Shown: one piece after another, positions 44,102 to 52,048 of the stretch | Position numbering within the stretch: position 1 is the stretch's first letter | Layout: each line of letters starts with the position of its first letter | NCBI GenBank assembly: GCA_016715105.1 | Contig: JADKBO010000027.1 | Location: 80,552 to 144,551, forward strand | Direction: 5' to 3' | Source of the DNA: Saprospiraceae bacterium | GTDB lineage: Bacteria > Bacteroidota > Bacteroidia > Chitinophagales > Saprospiraceae | Length of the DNA: 64,000 bases | The notes under the pieces: model-generated | Seen by the model: only the letters and a program-made list of their open reading frames with translations | Database searches by the model: none | Told to the model about the DNA's origin: nothing | Program-made: the position numbers and the translations under genes

Positions 44102-44431
44102 TTAATTTTCTAAAATTGTTTTTAAATAAGCTTCTTTGAGTTTCACAGGGAAAATGTGTAAATGTGATTTCAAGCTGGCTGGAGCTTCGAATAAAGCAAG
44201 CACCTCCAGGAACTCATTTTCAATGGCATTTTTTTCATGTAATGTGCCATTGGAATAAATTAAATTAACAATTTTAATCACTTGACCGACCTTATCAATT
44301 TCACCAGCTTCCATTTGCTGGCGACAAAAATTTGCCATGTTATTTAGGAGTTCATATTCTGAGATTTCTGCTTCATTGTCAGAAAACCATGGCAGCCATT
44401 CCTTTACTGTTTTAATTATCTTAGTTTGCAT
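44102..44431 (-). CDS. Kdp-associated protein of unknown function
   Basis: A 109-residue soluble, acidic, helical protein: IKTVKEWLPWFSDNEAEISEYELLNNMANFCRQQMEAGEIDK, then VGQVIKIVNLIYSNGT and a C-terminus EAPASLKSHLHIFPVKLKEAYLKTILE. I do not know a function. Placement immediately before kdpF on the same strand suggests a role tied to Kdp expression or K+ status. Confidence 0.65.
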   Translation of the reverse strand: MQTKIIKTVKEWLPWFSDNEAEISEYELLNNMANFCRQQMEAGEIDKVGQVIKIVNLIYSNGTLHEKNAIENEFLEVLALFEAPASLKSHLHIFPVKLKEAYLKTILEN

Positions 44432-44484
44432 TTTTATTATTTTTTCCTCTATCCAATTTTGATAAAAAATGAATAAATGAATGC

Positions 44485-44568
44485 TTACATTTTTTCAAAG
44501 ACATTTACCAACTTAAAGAAGAAAGTATATGCAGCTAATCCAACCAAGTACATTAAGAATATCATCAT
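44485..44568 (-). CDS. 27-residue hydrophobic peptide before the kdp genes
   Basis: MMIFLMYLVGLAAYTFFFKL followed by VNVFEKM is read on the minus strand from the CAT at 44566-44568 to TTA at 44485. It has a single hydrophobic helix, similar in size to KdpF but without its PEKF ending. It could be a second small Kdp subunit or a leader peptide. Confidence 0.55.
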   Translation of the reverse strand: MMIFLMYLVGLAAYTFFFKLVNVFEKM

Positions 44569-44804
44569 TTATTTAATTTTTGATTCAATCGATATAAGCC
44601 AAATGCCGTTCCCTAAAAGGGAGAATAGCTGCAAGTTGCTGTAATACAATAAGATAGATTAATTTCGGAGTATGCCAAAAAGGAAAACCCTATCGTTTTG
44701 ATAGGGTCAATCCTAGCGTTTTGAAAAAGTGACAGCTATCTTGTCGGAATGAATAGTCCTGATCAAATTTGATGGTACTCTTCTACAAAAAATGTAATTG
44801 GAAA
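44569..44804. other. Leader region between the response regulator and the kdp genes
   Basis: It holds the terminator at 44677-44706 and a short hairpin TCCCT-AAA-AGGGA (44610-44622). I looked for a sigma-54 -24/-12 pair (TGGC-N8-TTGC) on the minus strand and did not find one; TTGGCAT near 44675 lacks a matching GC. Confidence 0.45.
44677..44706 (-). terminator. Rho-independent terminator after the response regulator
   Basis: On the minus strand, CCCTATC-AAAAC-GATAGGG is followed by TTTTCCTTTTT. It lies about 100 nt after the response-regulator stop and before the kdp genes, so it may separate the regulator from the kdp transcript or attenuate read-through. Confidence 0.75.
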
Positions 44805-46142
44805 TTATTCCAATCCGTACTCCGTAATTTTACGATAAAGTGTGGTGAGGGCAATGCCGAGGAGTTCGGCAGTTTTGGTTTTATTTCCGTTGGTGTAGTT
44901 GAGTACTTTCTGAATGTGTAATTTTTCTGCACTGGCCAACTCAAAAGCAGAAAGTGTTTTTCCTATTTGTCGGGTTTGATTTTGGAATTCAAGGGGTAAA
45001 TTTTCAATAGTTAATTCAGAATCACAGAGAATGACACTTCTTTCAATAACATTTTTGAGCTCGCGGATATTTCCATTCCATGGATGATGCTTCATAGCTT
45101 CCATATATTCCTTGGAAACCGAACCTATTTTTTTATTTGTTTTGAAAGCGGAGATTTTTAAAAAATGATTTGTCAAAGGTTCTATATCTATGATTCTTTC
45201 TCTGAGGGGTGGCAGCTGAATTTGAAATACAGATATTCTATAAAACAAGTCTTCTCTAAAATGTCCAAGTTCAATTTCTTTTTGTAAATCTCGATTGGTT
45301 GCAGCAATGATTCTGACATTTACTTTAGAGGGTTTTGAGTCACCAACCCGAATAAATTCCCCTGTTTCCAAAACTCTAAGTAATTTGGCTTGTAGATCAA
45401 GGGCCATTTCGCCTACTTCATCTAAAAAAAGTGTTCCATTATTGGCCTCTTCTAATAGACCTTTCTGGTCTTTATTTGCTCCTGTAAATGCACCAGCTTT
45501 GTGTCCAAACATTTCATTTTCAAGGAGTTCTTTGCTGAAAGCCGAACAGTTTATTGCTACAAAATGCTGTTTATTTCTCTGACTGGCTTGATGAATGGCC
45601 TGTGCGAAAACCTCTTTGCCTGTTCCAGTTTCTCCAGTAAGTAATACGGTTGTGTCTGTAACGGCCACTTTTTGCGCCAAATCAATGGCTGTTTGTATGG
45701 CCTTTGATTGTCCTATTATTTTGTCAAAAGAATGTTGGTTTCCCAATTGTTTCTCAAGCTGTTGGACCCTTCTGGTAAGATCCACTTTTTCCATAGCGCG
45801 GTAGAGTAGGGGAATGATTTTATTGTTGTCGTCACCTTTTGTAATATAATCAAATGCTCCATTTTTAATAGCTTGAACGCCATCAGGTATATTTCCGTAA
45901 GCTGTCAAAAGGATAACTTCAGAAATGGGATATTTTTCTTTGATTTGTCTGGCTAAGTCAACACCATTTCCATCGGGTAACTTTACATCGCACAGTATGA
46001 CATCAAAATCATTTTGTTCCAATTTTTTTAGGGCAGATTTGCAGTCAGCCGACTCTATGACTTCAAAACCCTCAAGACCTATGATTCTAGCCAAGAGTGT
46101 TCTAAGCTTTTCTTCGTCATCTATGATTAAGACCTTTCTCAA
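44805..46142 (-). CDS. Sigma-54-dependent NtrC-type response regulator
   Basis: A 445-residue protein with a receiver domain (D52 in CDVKLPDG, K102 in TKGDD), AAA+ domain with Walker A GETGTGKE (170-177), GAFTGA (217-222), and a C-terminal Fis-type HTH (NKTKTAELLGIALTTLYRKITEYGLE). The C-terminal HTH shows it activates sigma-54 promoters. It precedes the kdp genes on the same strand and is the likely partner of the histidine kinase at 34.7 kb; this replaces the OmpR-type KdpE of other bacteria. Confidence 0.92.
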   Translation of the reverse strand: MRKVLIIDDEEKLRTLLARIIGLEGFEVIESADCKSALKKLEQNDFDVILCDVKLPDGNGVDLARQIKEKYPISEVILLTAYGNIPDGVQAIKNGAFDYITKGDDNNKIIPLLYRAMEKVDLTRRVQQLEKQLGNQHSFDKIIGQSKAIQTAIDLAQKVAVTDTTVLLTGETGTGKEVFAQAIHQASQRNKQHFVAINCSAFSKELLENEMFGHKAGAFTGANKDQKGLLEEANNGTLFLDEVGEMALDLQAKLLRVLETGEFIRVGDSKPSKVNVRIIAATNRDLQKEIELGHFREDLFYRISVFQIQLPPLRERIIDIEPLTNHFLKISAFKTNKKIGSVSKEYMEAMKHHPWNGNIRELKNVIERSVILCDSELTIENLPLEFQNQTRQIGKTLSAFELASAEKLHIQKVLNYTNGNKTKTAELLGIALTTLYRKITEYGLE

Positions 46143-46304
46143 GATATTTTATGGTATTTGAAATGCAAAACTATGATAATTCTCTTTAGTGTGGAGGAAA
46201 AGCCATTCATTTAGTATTTCTTTGATACTCCATTGATCCACAGCAAGTTAATCATCTAGTAACTCTAATAATCGTCGGGAGCAAAATCTTTTTTAATTGA
46301 AATA

Positions 46305-46697
46305 TCAATCCAACTCATAGCCCAATTCCCAAATGTGTCCAAACGGATCTATTAATTTGCCTATTCTCCATGAATCCTCCGTTGTCATTGGGCAAATAGT
46401 TGTTGCACCGAAAAGTAAAGCTTGCTCAAAAAGTTCATCAGCATTTTTTGTTTCCAAAATGATACGCACTGGGCTATTGGTTGTTCCATTAGGGCAAATA
46501 TTACCAAATTCAGGTTCTTGGTCACCAATCCAGAAATCAGCGCCTGCAATGCTGATTTTGGCCATTATGCCATTGTTTTCTCGATCGTGTTGTGTCAGTA
46601 TTGTGGCTTTCCAGGCATTGACGTAAAAATCTATTGCTTTTTTGCCGCTACCTACGGTCAAGAAGGGAGTCAAAGTTATCGTTTTTGGTTTATTCAT
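46305..46697 (-). CDS. VOC/PhnB-like protein
   Basis: The 130-residue product has TLTPFLTVGSGKKAIDFYVNAWKATIL, ADFWIGDQEPEFG and MTTEDSWRIGKLIDPFGHIWELG, matching the PhnB-like VOC fold (often called 3-demethylubiquinone methyltransferase-like in error). The terminal E in HIWELG is a likely metal residue. Function is unknown. It stands alone. Confidence 0.86.
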   Translation of the reverse strand: MNKPKTITLTPFLTVGSGKKAIDFYVNAWKATILTQHDRENNGIMAKISIAGADFWIGDQEPEFGNICPNGTTNSPVRIILETKNADELFEQALLFGATTICPMTTEDSWRIGKLIDPFGHIWELGYELD

Positions 46698-46772
46698 AAT
46701 TTTTCAAAATTTAGTTCGAATATAGAGGTTTGGTCTACATTTGAAGAAACTGGTCATCCTTTTAAGTCAAAT

Positions 46773-47270
46773 TCATAGAGTGAAGAGTTTTATACACAAC
46801 GGCAAAAGGCCAATAGAAATAGCAACAAAAATTCCGACCCTGACATAATTCAGTTTTTGCCACCTTGCAATTCTTTCTACCAGGTTTGTTGAAAAATTAG
46901 CAGTCTGAGCCATTTTTTGAAAATCAATGATATTGGGTGCAAAATAGAGGATTGTCCAAATTCTTACTGCAAAATGGATGCTAAACAGTATCAAAAGCCA
47001 ATCTCTAATGGGCGCTATTTTCCAACTAAAAACGATGGAAATGATGAATGTGATTTCGTGTATGGAATGAAATATTATCCAAAAGGATTTAAGACTTGCT
47101 CCTGTTCCATCAAGTAAGAGACCAAAATTTTGGGGCGGCGACTTGGCCCATTTTGGAACAAAAACCAAGGTTTCAAAAATCTGAGCACCATTCATTAGAA
47201 AATAGATAAGTGTAGTGATGCAAAGCCATACCTCAGCCCTGGTTAAATAATCTGCCGTTATGATCTCCAT
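46773..47270 (-). CDS. Four-helix integral membrane protein
   Basis: A 165-residue protein with four predicted helices: VWLCITTLIYFLMNGAQIFETLVF, FWIIFHSIHEITFIISIVF, WLLILFSIHFAVRIWTILYF and YVRVGIFVAISIGLLPLCIKLF. I cannot name a family. It begins 3 nt after the MarR stop, so the two genes form an operon, and MarR probably regulates it. Confidence 0.7.
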   Translation of the reverse strand: MEIITADYLTRAEVWLCITTLIYFLMNGAQIFETLVFVPKWAKSPPQNFGLLLDGTGASLKSFWIIFHSIHEITFIISIVFSWKIAPIRDWLLILFSIHFAVRIWTILYFAPNIIDFQKMAQTANFSTNLVERIARWQKLNYVRVGIFVAISIGLLPLCIKLFTL

Positions 47271-47273
47271 TTT

Positions 47274-47735
47274 TTATTTATCTGAGTTTAAATTTTGAGT
47301 GGTTTCTTTCATTATTTTTGTCGCTTGCGAAAAGTACTTTTCAATAATGTTTATTTCGGCCTCTGAAAAAGACGTAATTAATTCTGTAGTTTTTTGTTGT
47401 AGTTCTTGAAAAAGCGGCTGCATTAATTTCATAATATTCGCCTCGAGAGGCACAATGATTACTTTTCGACGATCCTCTTTTGTATACTGCCTTTTGAGTA
47501 ATTGCATTTTTTCCAAGCGATCAACTAATCCTGTCACTGCTCCGGTAGTTAATCCTGTTAAACTTGAAAGTTCACCTGCTGTAAGTGCTTTATGTTGTAG
47601 AATAAGCCCCAAATATTTATGATCAGCACCTGTAAGTCCGGCTTTGCGAGCAATGGCCTCGTGCATAAATATAGAAGCGTCTGAATACATTCGACTTGTT
47701 TCTCTGAAGCGCTTGAGGGAATTTTCGGAAATCAT
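47274..47735 (-). CDS. MarR-family regulator
   Basis: The 153-residue protein begins MISENSLKRFRETSRMYSDASIF and carries the winged helix AGLTGADHKYLGLILQHKALTAGELSSLTGLTTGAVTGLVDRLEKMQLLKRQYTKEDRRKVIIVP. The start at 47735 removes about 47 upstream residues that overlap the cupin gene and do not fit MarR. It heads the operon with the membrane protein. Confidence 0.88.
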   Translation of the reverse strand: MISENSLKRFRETSRMYSDASIFMHEAIARKAGLTGADHKYLGLILQHKALTAGELSSLTGLTTGAVTGLVDRLEKMQLLKRQYTKEDRRKVIIVPLEANIMKLMQPLFQELQQKTTELITSFSEAEINIIEKYFSQATKIMKETTQNLNSDK

Positions 47736-47827
47736 AATTATCTTTTCAACTAAATATCTTAGCCACAAAGGTAATATTTTGAATGATAAAACCAATTGGA
47801 AATGAGTTTTTATGACATATGGTCCAA

Positions 47828-48184
47828 TTATTCCAAAATTTCCACTTCTGCAGGAACCATAAAGAATATAATACACCCAGTATCTGTCTTGACACTGTGT
47901 TTATAAGAGGGTGGAGTATATAGATAGTCGCCTTTATGAAGGGTCGCGCCTTCGATGATGCAACTGCCTTCCAAAACCATTAATTCCTCTCCTTCTGGAT
48001 GATTATGGTAGGGGTATTTGGCGCCTTTTTCAAATTTGGCTAAAAAACTTGGAGGTCTGCCATTCTCATCTCGTCTTAATACTTTAATGCTTATGCCTGA
48101 AGTATCAACACCCTGTTCTAGTAATGGCTTCCACTCCGCTGTTTCTGTTTGGACAATGTAATCCTCAATATTTGTACTCTTCAT
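47828..48184 (-). CDS. ChrR-type cupin protein
   Basis: A 118-residue single cupin: VKVLRRDENGRPPSFLAKFEKGAKYPYHNHPEGEELMVLEGSCIIEG, then LHKGDYLYTPPSYKHSVKTDTGCIIFFM. The HNHPEGEE and KHS residues form a metal-binding site, similar to ChrR-like cupins. No anti-sigma partner is seen beside it. The role is unknown. Confidence 0.87.
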   Translation of the reverse strand: MKSTNIEDYIVQTETAEWKPLLEQGVDTSGISIKVLRRDENGRPPSFLAKFEKGAKYPYHNHPEGEELMVLEGSCIIEGATLHKGDYLYTPPSYKHSVKTDTGCIIFFMVPAEVEILE

Positions 48185-48285
48185 TTTATTTAATTTTTAT
48201 TCAATGAAAACAATGGCACAAAAGTGAGGCAAGACCTCTTCAGATCAAATAGAAAATCCTGAGTAAAGCATGTAAATTTTGAATT

Positions 48286-49081
48286 TTATCTTAATCCAAT
48301 TTTTGCTTTGTACTCATGAGGAGACAATTTGGTGTGTTTCTTAAAAAAGTTGGAAAAATAAAATGGATCAGTAAAGCCCAAGGCAAATGCAGTTTCTTTG
48401 ACAGACAGTTCTTCATAAAGAAAAAGTCTTTGAGCTTCCGAGATTATCAAACCAAATATGATCTGCTGAGCAGTTTTACCTGCGTGAATTTTGGAAAGTT
48501 CATTGAGTTTTGCTTCTGTTGGTAGTCAATTTTTCTGCATAATATTTGACTGACTGGCCATGTTGAAATTCAGCTCTGATTAGCTCGAGAAATTTTAGAA
48601 ATAATGCATTTGGTTTCCAAATCTCATCTCCATGTTCAATTTTGGCCCGGTTGATGGATACAAGTATGAGCGCTATTTTGGAATGTATGGAAATTAAATA
48701 TTGATAGGGTTGGTTTTGCAACTCCTCTTCAATAGACTCCAGATATGATTGTATGTGTGGTTGACTAGAGACGTCTATAACTTCATTCCTATCAAAATGG
48801 CAAAACAAGCCATTTTCAAAAATTAATTCAATGTCATTATCATTTTTGCAAAAAAAGTCATAGGTGAATCGTAGGATCAGACCTTTGCCGGATGTTACGG
48901 GAAAACATTTATGGAATTGCCCTGAAGTAATGGTTATCAGGTGTTTTGCGGGTATGACAAATTTTGTTCCATCAATTTCTACCTCTAAAAAGCCCTCCGA
49001 ACAGTATATGAGAATAAACTTTTTTAGCCTTATTCCTTTGTGAGGAATGAGATTTGAATGGATATCGATTATTTCAATCAT
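48286..49081 (-). pseudogene. AraC-family regulator, frameshifted in the HTH
   Basis: The first frame (48500-49081) gives a cupin-like sensor part (HSNLIPHKGIRLKKFILIYCSEGFLEVEIDGTKFVIPAKHLITI) and runs to KYYAEKLTTN before stopping. The next frame continues with EAKLNELSKIHAGKTAQQIIFGLIISEAQRLFLYEELSVKETAFALGFTDPFYFSNFFKKHTKLSPHEYK, the standard AraC HTH pair, to a stop at 48286-48288. A one-base indel near 48515 breaks the gene. Either the gene is inactive or this is a read error. Confidence 0.83.
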
Positions 49082-49241
49082 TTTCTTGTAATTGGTTCAC
49101 CATTAGTTTCAGAACCTATGCTTTTAGAGCACCTTGATTTAAAACCTGAATGAATGCCCAAAAATACAATTATGGATTGTTTTAATCAAAATTTATAGGA
49201 ATGACATTCGTTTATACAACCTAATATCAGTTTTCTTTATT

Positions 49242-49796
49242 TTAAGTTGTAGGACCACTAAGTTCTTGCAAAGAGCCTTCAATTTTCTGCACCCTATTGA
49301 TCCAATTTCTGTATGAAATATAAACTAATACTGTCAGCGTTACTAACATTCCTGCCACAACAATACGCTTTCCAGAAGTGAATGTTATGCTTGTAGAGAA
49401 GTAAACAATGATGGCTATTCCAAACAAAAAGGAAGTGATTACAGTAAGGAATGCAATTTTTTGTAGGTTATTCTTAAAGGAATGCAATGATCCATTTAAA
49501 TTAGTCTCACTGACTGGATTGTGCAATACAACCAAACCAATGAAACGGTTTAATATATACAATACAGTAGCAGAAATCAAAAACAGGTTTGCCCAAAGTG
49601 GCTTGGTGTCGCCATCAAATCCGTTATAATATACTGCTAAAAAACCAGTGATGAGAATGACTTCAATGATGAATTTCAATCTAATTTGTTTGATTCTGGG
49701 ATGATTATTGATTTGAGTCATTGTCAATAACTCAGATTGATTTTTCTTCCCAGTACCAATATTTTTCCAATTTGATTTTAAGTTTTCCAATTCCAT
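49242..49796 (-). CDS. Membrane partner of the ECF sigma factor
   Basis: A 184-residue protein with a soluble N-terminus of about 40 residues (MELENLKSNWKNIGTGKKNQ) and four membrane segments (IIEVILITGFLAVYYNG, ANLFLISATVLYILNRFIGL, IAFLTVITSFLFGIAIIVYF and AGMLVTLTVLVYISY). It follows the sigma gene by 5 nt and could serve as its anti-sigma protein, although no zinc-binding anti-sigma motif is visible. This arrangement is common in Bacteroidota. Confidence 0.7.
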   Translation of the reverse strand: MELENLKSNWKNIGTGKKNQSELLTMTQINNHPRIKQIRLKFIIEVILITGFLAVYYNGFDGDTKPLWANLFLISATVLYILNRFIGLVVLHNPVSETNLNGSLHSFKNNLQKIAFLTVITSFLFGIAIIVYFSTSITFTSGKRIVVAGMLVTLTVLVYISYRNWINRVQKIEGSLQELSGPTT

Positions 49797-49801
49797 GATT
49801 T

Positions 49802-50272
49802 TTAATTTAATATGATTTTGAGTTTTTCTTTTATTCTACTGATTTTCACGCCCACATTATTTTCTGTAATGCCTGCCAGATTGGCAATTTCTTTATAAGA
49901 ATAATCTTCTAAGAACAGTGCAATCAATGCCCTTTCTGCTTGATTCAACTTTCTGATAGCTTCGAACAATTTTTCTTCATTTTCTGAAGTTTCCTGAATA
50001 GTGGAAACAGGAATATGATCAGGTAAAACATCATTTTGAGACATTGAGATCGTATTTTTTCTAAAGGTTGCGATGGCTGTATTCAGGGCGATGCGATACA
50101 TCCACGTACTTACTTTGGATTCTGCTCTAAATTTTGGAAAGGCCTTCCACAACTGAAGTGCAATTTCTTGGAAAAGGTCTTCTTGGTCTTGTGGCCCGTC
50201 CCTATACATTTTGCAAACCTTGTAGATAATCCCTTGATTTTCTTCTATAATTTTTAAAAATAACTTATCCAC
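49802..50272 (-). CDS. ECF sigma-70-family factor
   Basis: A 156-residue sigma factor with region 2 (NQGIIYKVCKMYRDGPQDQEDLFQEIALQLWKAFPKFRAESKVSTWMYRIALNTAIATFRKN) and region 4 (LNQAERALIALFLEDYSYKEIANLAGITENNVGVKISRIKEKLK). Length and domains fit the extracytoplasmic function class. It is the first gene of a two-gene operon with a membrane protein. Its target promoters are not seen here. Confidence 0.92.
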   Translation of the reverse strand: MDKLFLKIIEENQGIIYKVCKMYRDGPQDQEDLFQEIALQLWKAFPKFRAESKVSTWMYRIALNTAIATFRKNTISMSQNDVLPDHIPVSTIQETSENEEKLFEAIRKLNQAERALIALFLEDYSYKEIANLAGITENNVGVKISRIKEKLKIILN

Positions 50273-50461
50273 TATTTGTGCTCTTTTTTGAAAGTGAGAC
50301 TATTTATCCCTCTCCAACAGCCTTTAGAAAGAGTAAATATTTACATAATGCTCTCATTAGTTGTTCTGAAAGCAAAAGATCTTACAAATGTTGTTTATTT
50401 TATTTTTGATTTAACTCTGCATTGTCTAAATAACTGCTGAGAGTTTTGGAAAATGATAGGT

Positions 50462-51295
50462 TCAAAACTTTTCTGGCACATCATATTCAACATCAGTAAT
50501 ATGAAATCTAGCATAACTAAAATCCCCTGTTTCAAGTCTCCAGATAACATCAAATAAAGTGGGAATCATGACTTCATTTATTAATTGATAATCAGATGCT
50601 TTGATGATCCAAGTCTCCAAATTATCTTCTCCCATGTATCGTTTGGTTTCCAACTCTATGATTTCGCCAACTTCATTAAATCGTACTATAAAGTATAGAG
50701 AAAGCCCACTGTAATCAAAGGTAAATTTTGCTGTATGGTCGTCAATGGCTTGCCAATTTAGTTCATCGCTTGGTAATAAATTGGTGGGATAAAGCAGACT
50801 CTCGCCCAACCATCTTAGCAGTTCTCCTAAATCATATTTTTCGTTGTCCTTTGCGTCAACAATATTGTAAATAGAAAAGAGTGAAACTATCAGCCTGCCT
50901 TTTTTGGAAATATACATATCTCTGGCGACAAACATGGTTGTTGTACCTTTCCAGATAAACCCAGGTTTTTCTGTCGTTGCGTATTGCTCGCCCTTGATGT
51001 CCATCCAGTCCTTTTTTAAGTCTGCTTTAAACTTTCCGTCGTGTTTGATTCTAGCATAACTGGTGTATGGTTGGCCTTCCTTTAAAACGTAATTGAAATA
51101 CTTTTGGACGGGAAGAGGCAAGGTGTCTAATTGGCTTTTATGAAAGATTTTGTCAGAAATACTTTTTGATTGGGCAAACAGGGTTTTTACTTGATTGCTA
51201 AATTTGATGGATAAATTGATTTTGCCGATAAGCCAGATACCCAAAATCAAAACGAGGATGGAAATTATTATGGTCATGTAAATTGTCTTTTTCAA
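50462..51295 (-). CDS. DUF6544-like protein
   Basis: A 277-residue protein with an N-terminal membrane helix (IYMTIIISILVLILGIWLIG), then LPLPVQKYFNYVLKEGQPYTSYARIKHDGKFKADLKKDWMDIKGEQY and TKRYMGEDNLETWIIKASDYQLINEVMIPTLFDVIWRLETGDFSYARFHITDVEYD. The pattern resembles a family called DUF6544 or DUF6920. The mature domain is probably exported. Function is unknown. Confidence 0.72.
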   Translation of the reverse strand: MKKTIYMTIIISILVLILGIWLIGKINLSIKFSNQVKTLFAQSKSISDKIFHKSQLDTLPLPVQKYFNYVLKEGQPYTSYARIKHDGKFKADLKKDWMDIKGEQYATTEKPGFIWKGTTTMFVARDMYISKKGRLIVSLFSIYNIVDAKDNEKYDLGELLRWLGESLLYPTNLLPSDELNWQAIDDHTAKFTFDYSGLSLYFIVRFNEVGEIIELETKRYMGEDNLETWIIKASDYQLINEVMIPTLFDVIWRLETGDFSYARFHITDVEYDVPEKF

Positions 51296-51418
51296 TGTGG
51301 AAAAATGATGCTAGAGTCTATTCCCCATAAAGATGTAGATTTTTGCTTGTTACCTGTTACACAATTAAAACTTTAAGTTATGCATCAGTAAAGAAATTTA
51401 TAAAATAATACTTAACAA

Positions 51419-51991
51419 TTATTCCATACGATAATCAATGGCATGGCTTGATTTGATTTTCCACTGCTCATCCTCCACTAAAAAAATGTCTGTCCAAGTG
51501 ATGTTTTCGATTTCAATTTCTTTGGTTTTGACATTTTCATTGGTGATTTTATTTTTGTAGGTCAGGATCGCAAGGTCATTGATGAATTGAAGACATAGAT
51601 TGTCATATTTTACAAAAGTTATTTTCCAATCATCAGGTTTTATTCTATTCTTCATGTAATCTGTCCGATTAAAAAATTCTCCAATGCCTTTAAATGTAAA
51701 TTCTTTGGCTAAAATAGCTTCAAACTCTTCCAGGTTTTGAGATTGCATGGCAAGTGGCCATCTTCTTTTCAAATTTATGATTTGTTCAGCATCATTGGTA
51801 CGATTCTGCTCAGCATCAATGATTAATGTATATTTTTTAATCTCAACAGTAGGCGTGGAATCTTCAATTGTAATTTCTGAAATGGAATAAACGATTGCAG
51901 ATTCATCTACAACTGGAGTTTTTTGCTCTTTTGGTTCACTACATGAAATGCCCAGAATGGTTGATAATAAGAGCATTTGGATGTACTTCAT
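51419..51991 (-). CDS. Lipoprotein with a SnoaL/DUF4440-like domain
   Basis: A 190-residue protein with a lipobox (LLLSTILGISCSE, C17). The mature part contains a cone-shaped NTF2-like fold: IINLKRRWPLAMQSQNLEEFEAILAKEFTFKG and TWTDIFLVEDEQWKIKSSHAIDY. DUF4440-type domains are small binding or enzyme folds without certain activity. It would be anchored to the membrane facing the periplasm. Confidence 0.75.
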   Translation of the reverse strand: MKYIQMLLLSTILGISCSEPKEQKTPVVDESAIVYSISEITIEDSTPTVEIKKYTLIIDAEQNRTNDAEQIINLKRRWPLAMQSQNLEEFEAILAKEFTFKGIGEFFNRTDYMKNRIKPDDWKITFVKYDNLCLQFINDLAILTYKNKITNENVKTKEIEIENITWTDIFLVEDEQWKIKSSHAIDYRME

Positions 51992-52048
51992 GTTTTAGTT
52001 TTTGCGCATGCTTGAGAAATTTCAAATAGCAGTATCTATTAACCTGGC

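Noticed and set aside
44569..44804. A sigma-54 promoter before the kdp genes
   Set aside because: TTGGCAT near 44675 has no GC at the right distance; no acceptable -24/-12 pair was found.
48316..48525. A 69-codon plus-strand frame
   Set aside because: It is the antisense of the AraC HTH region, which has clear family residues on the minus strand.
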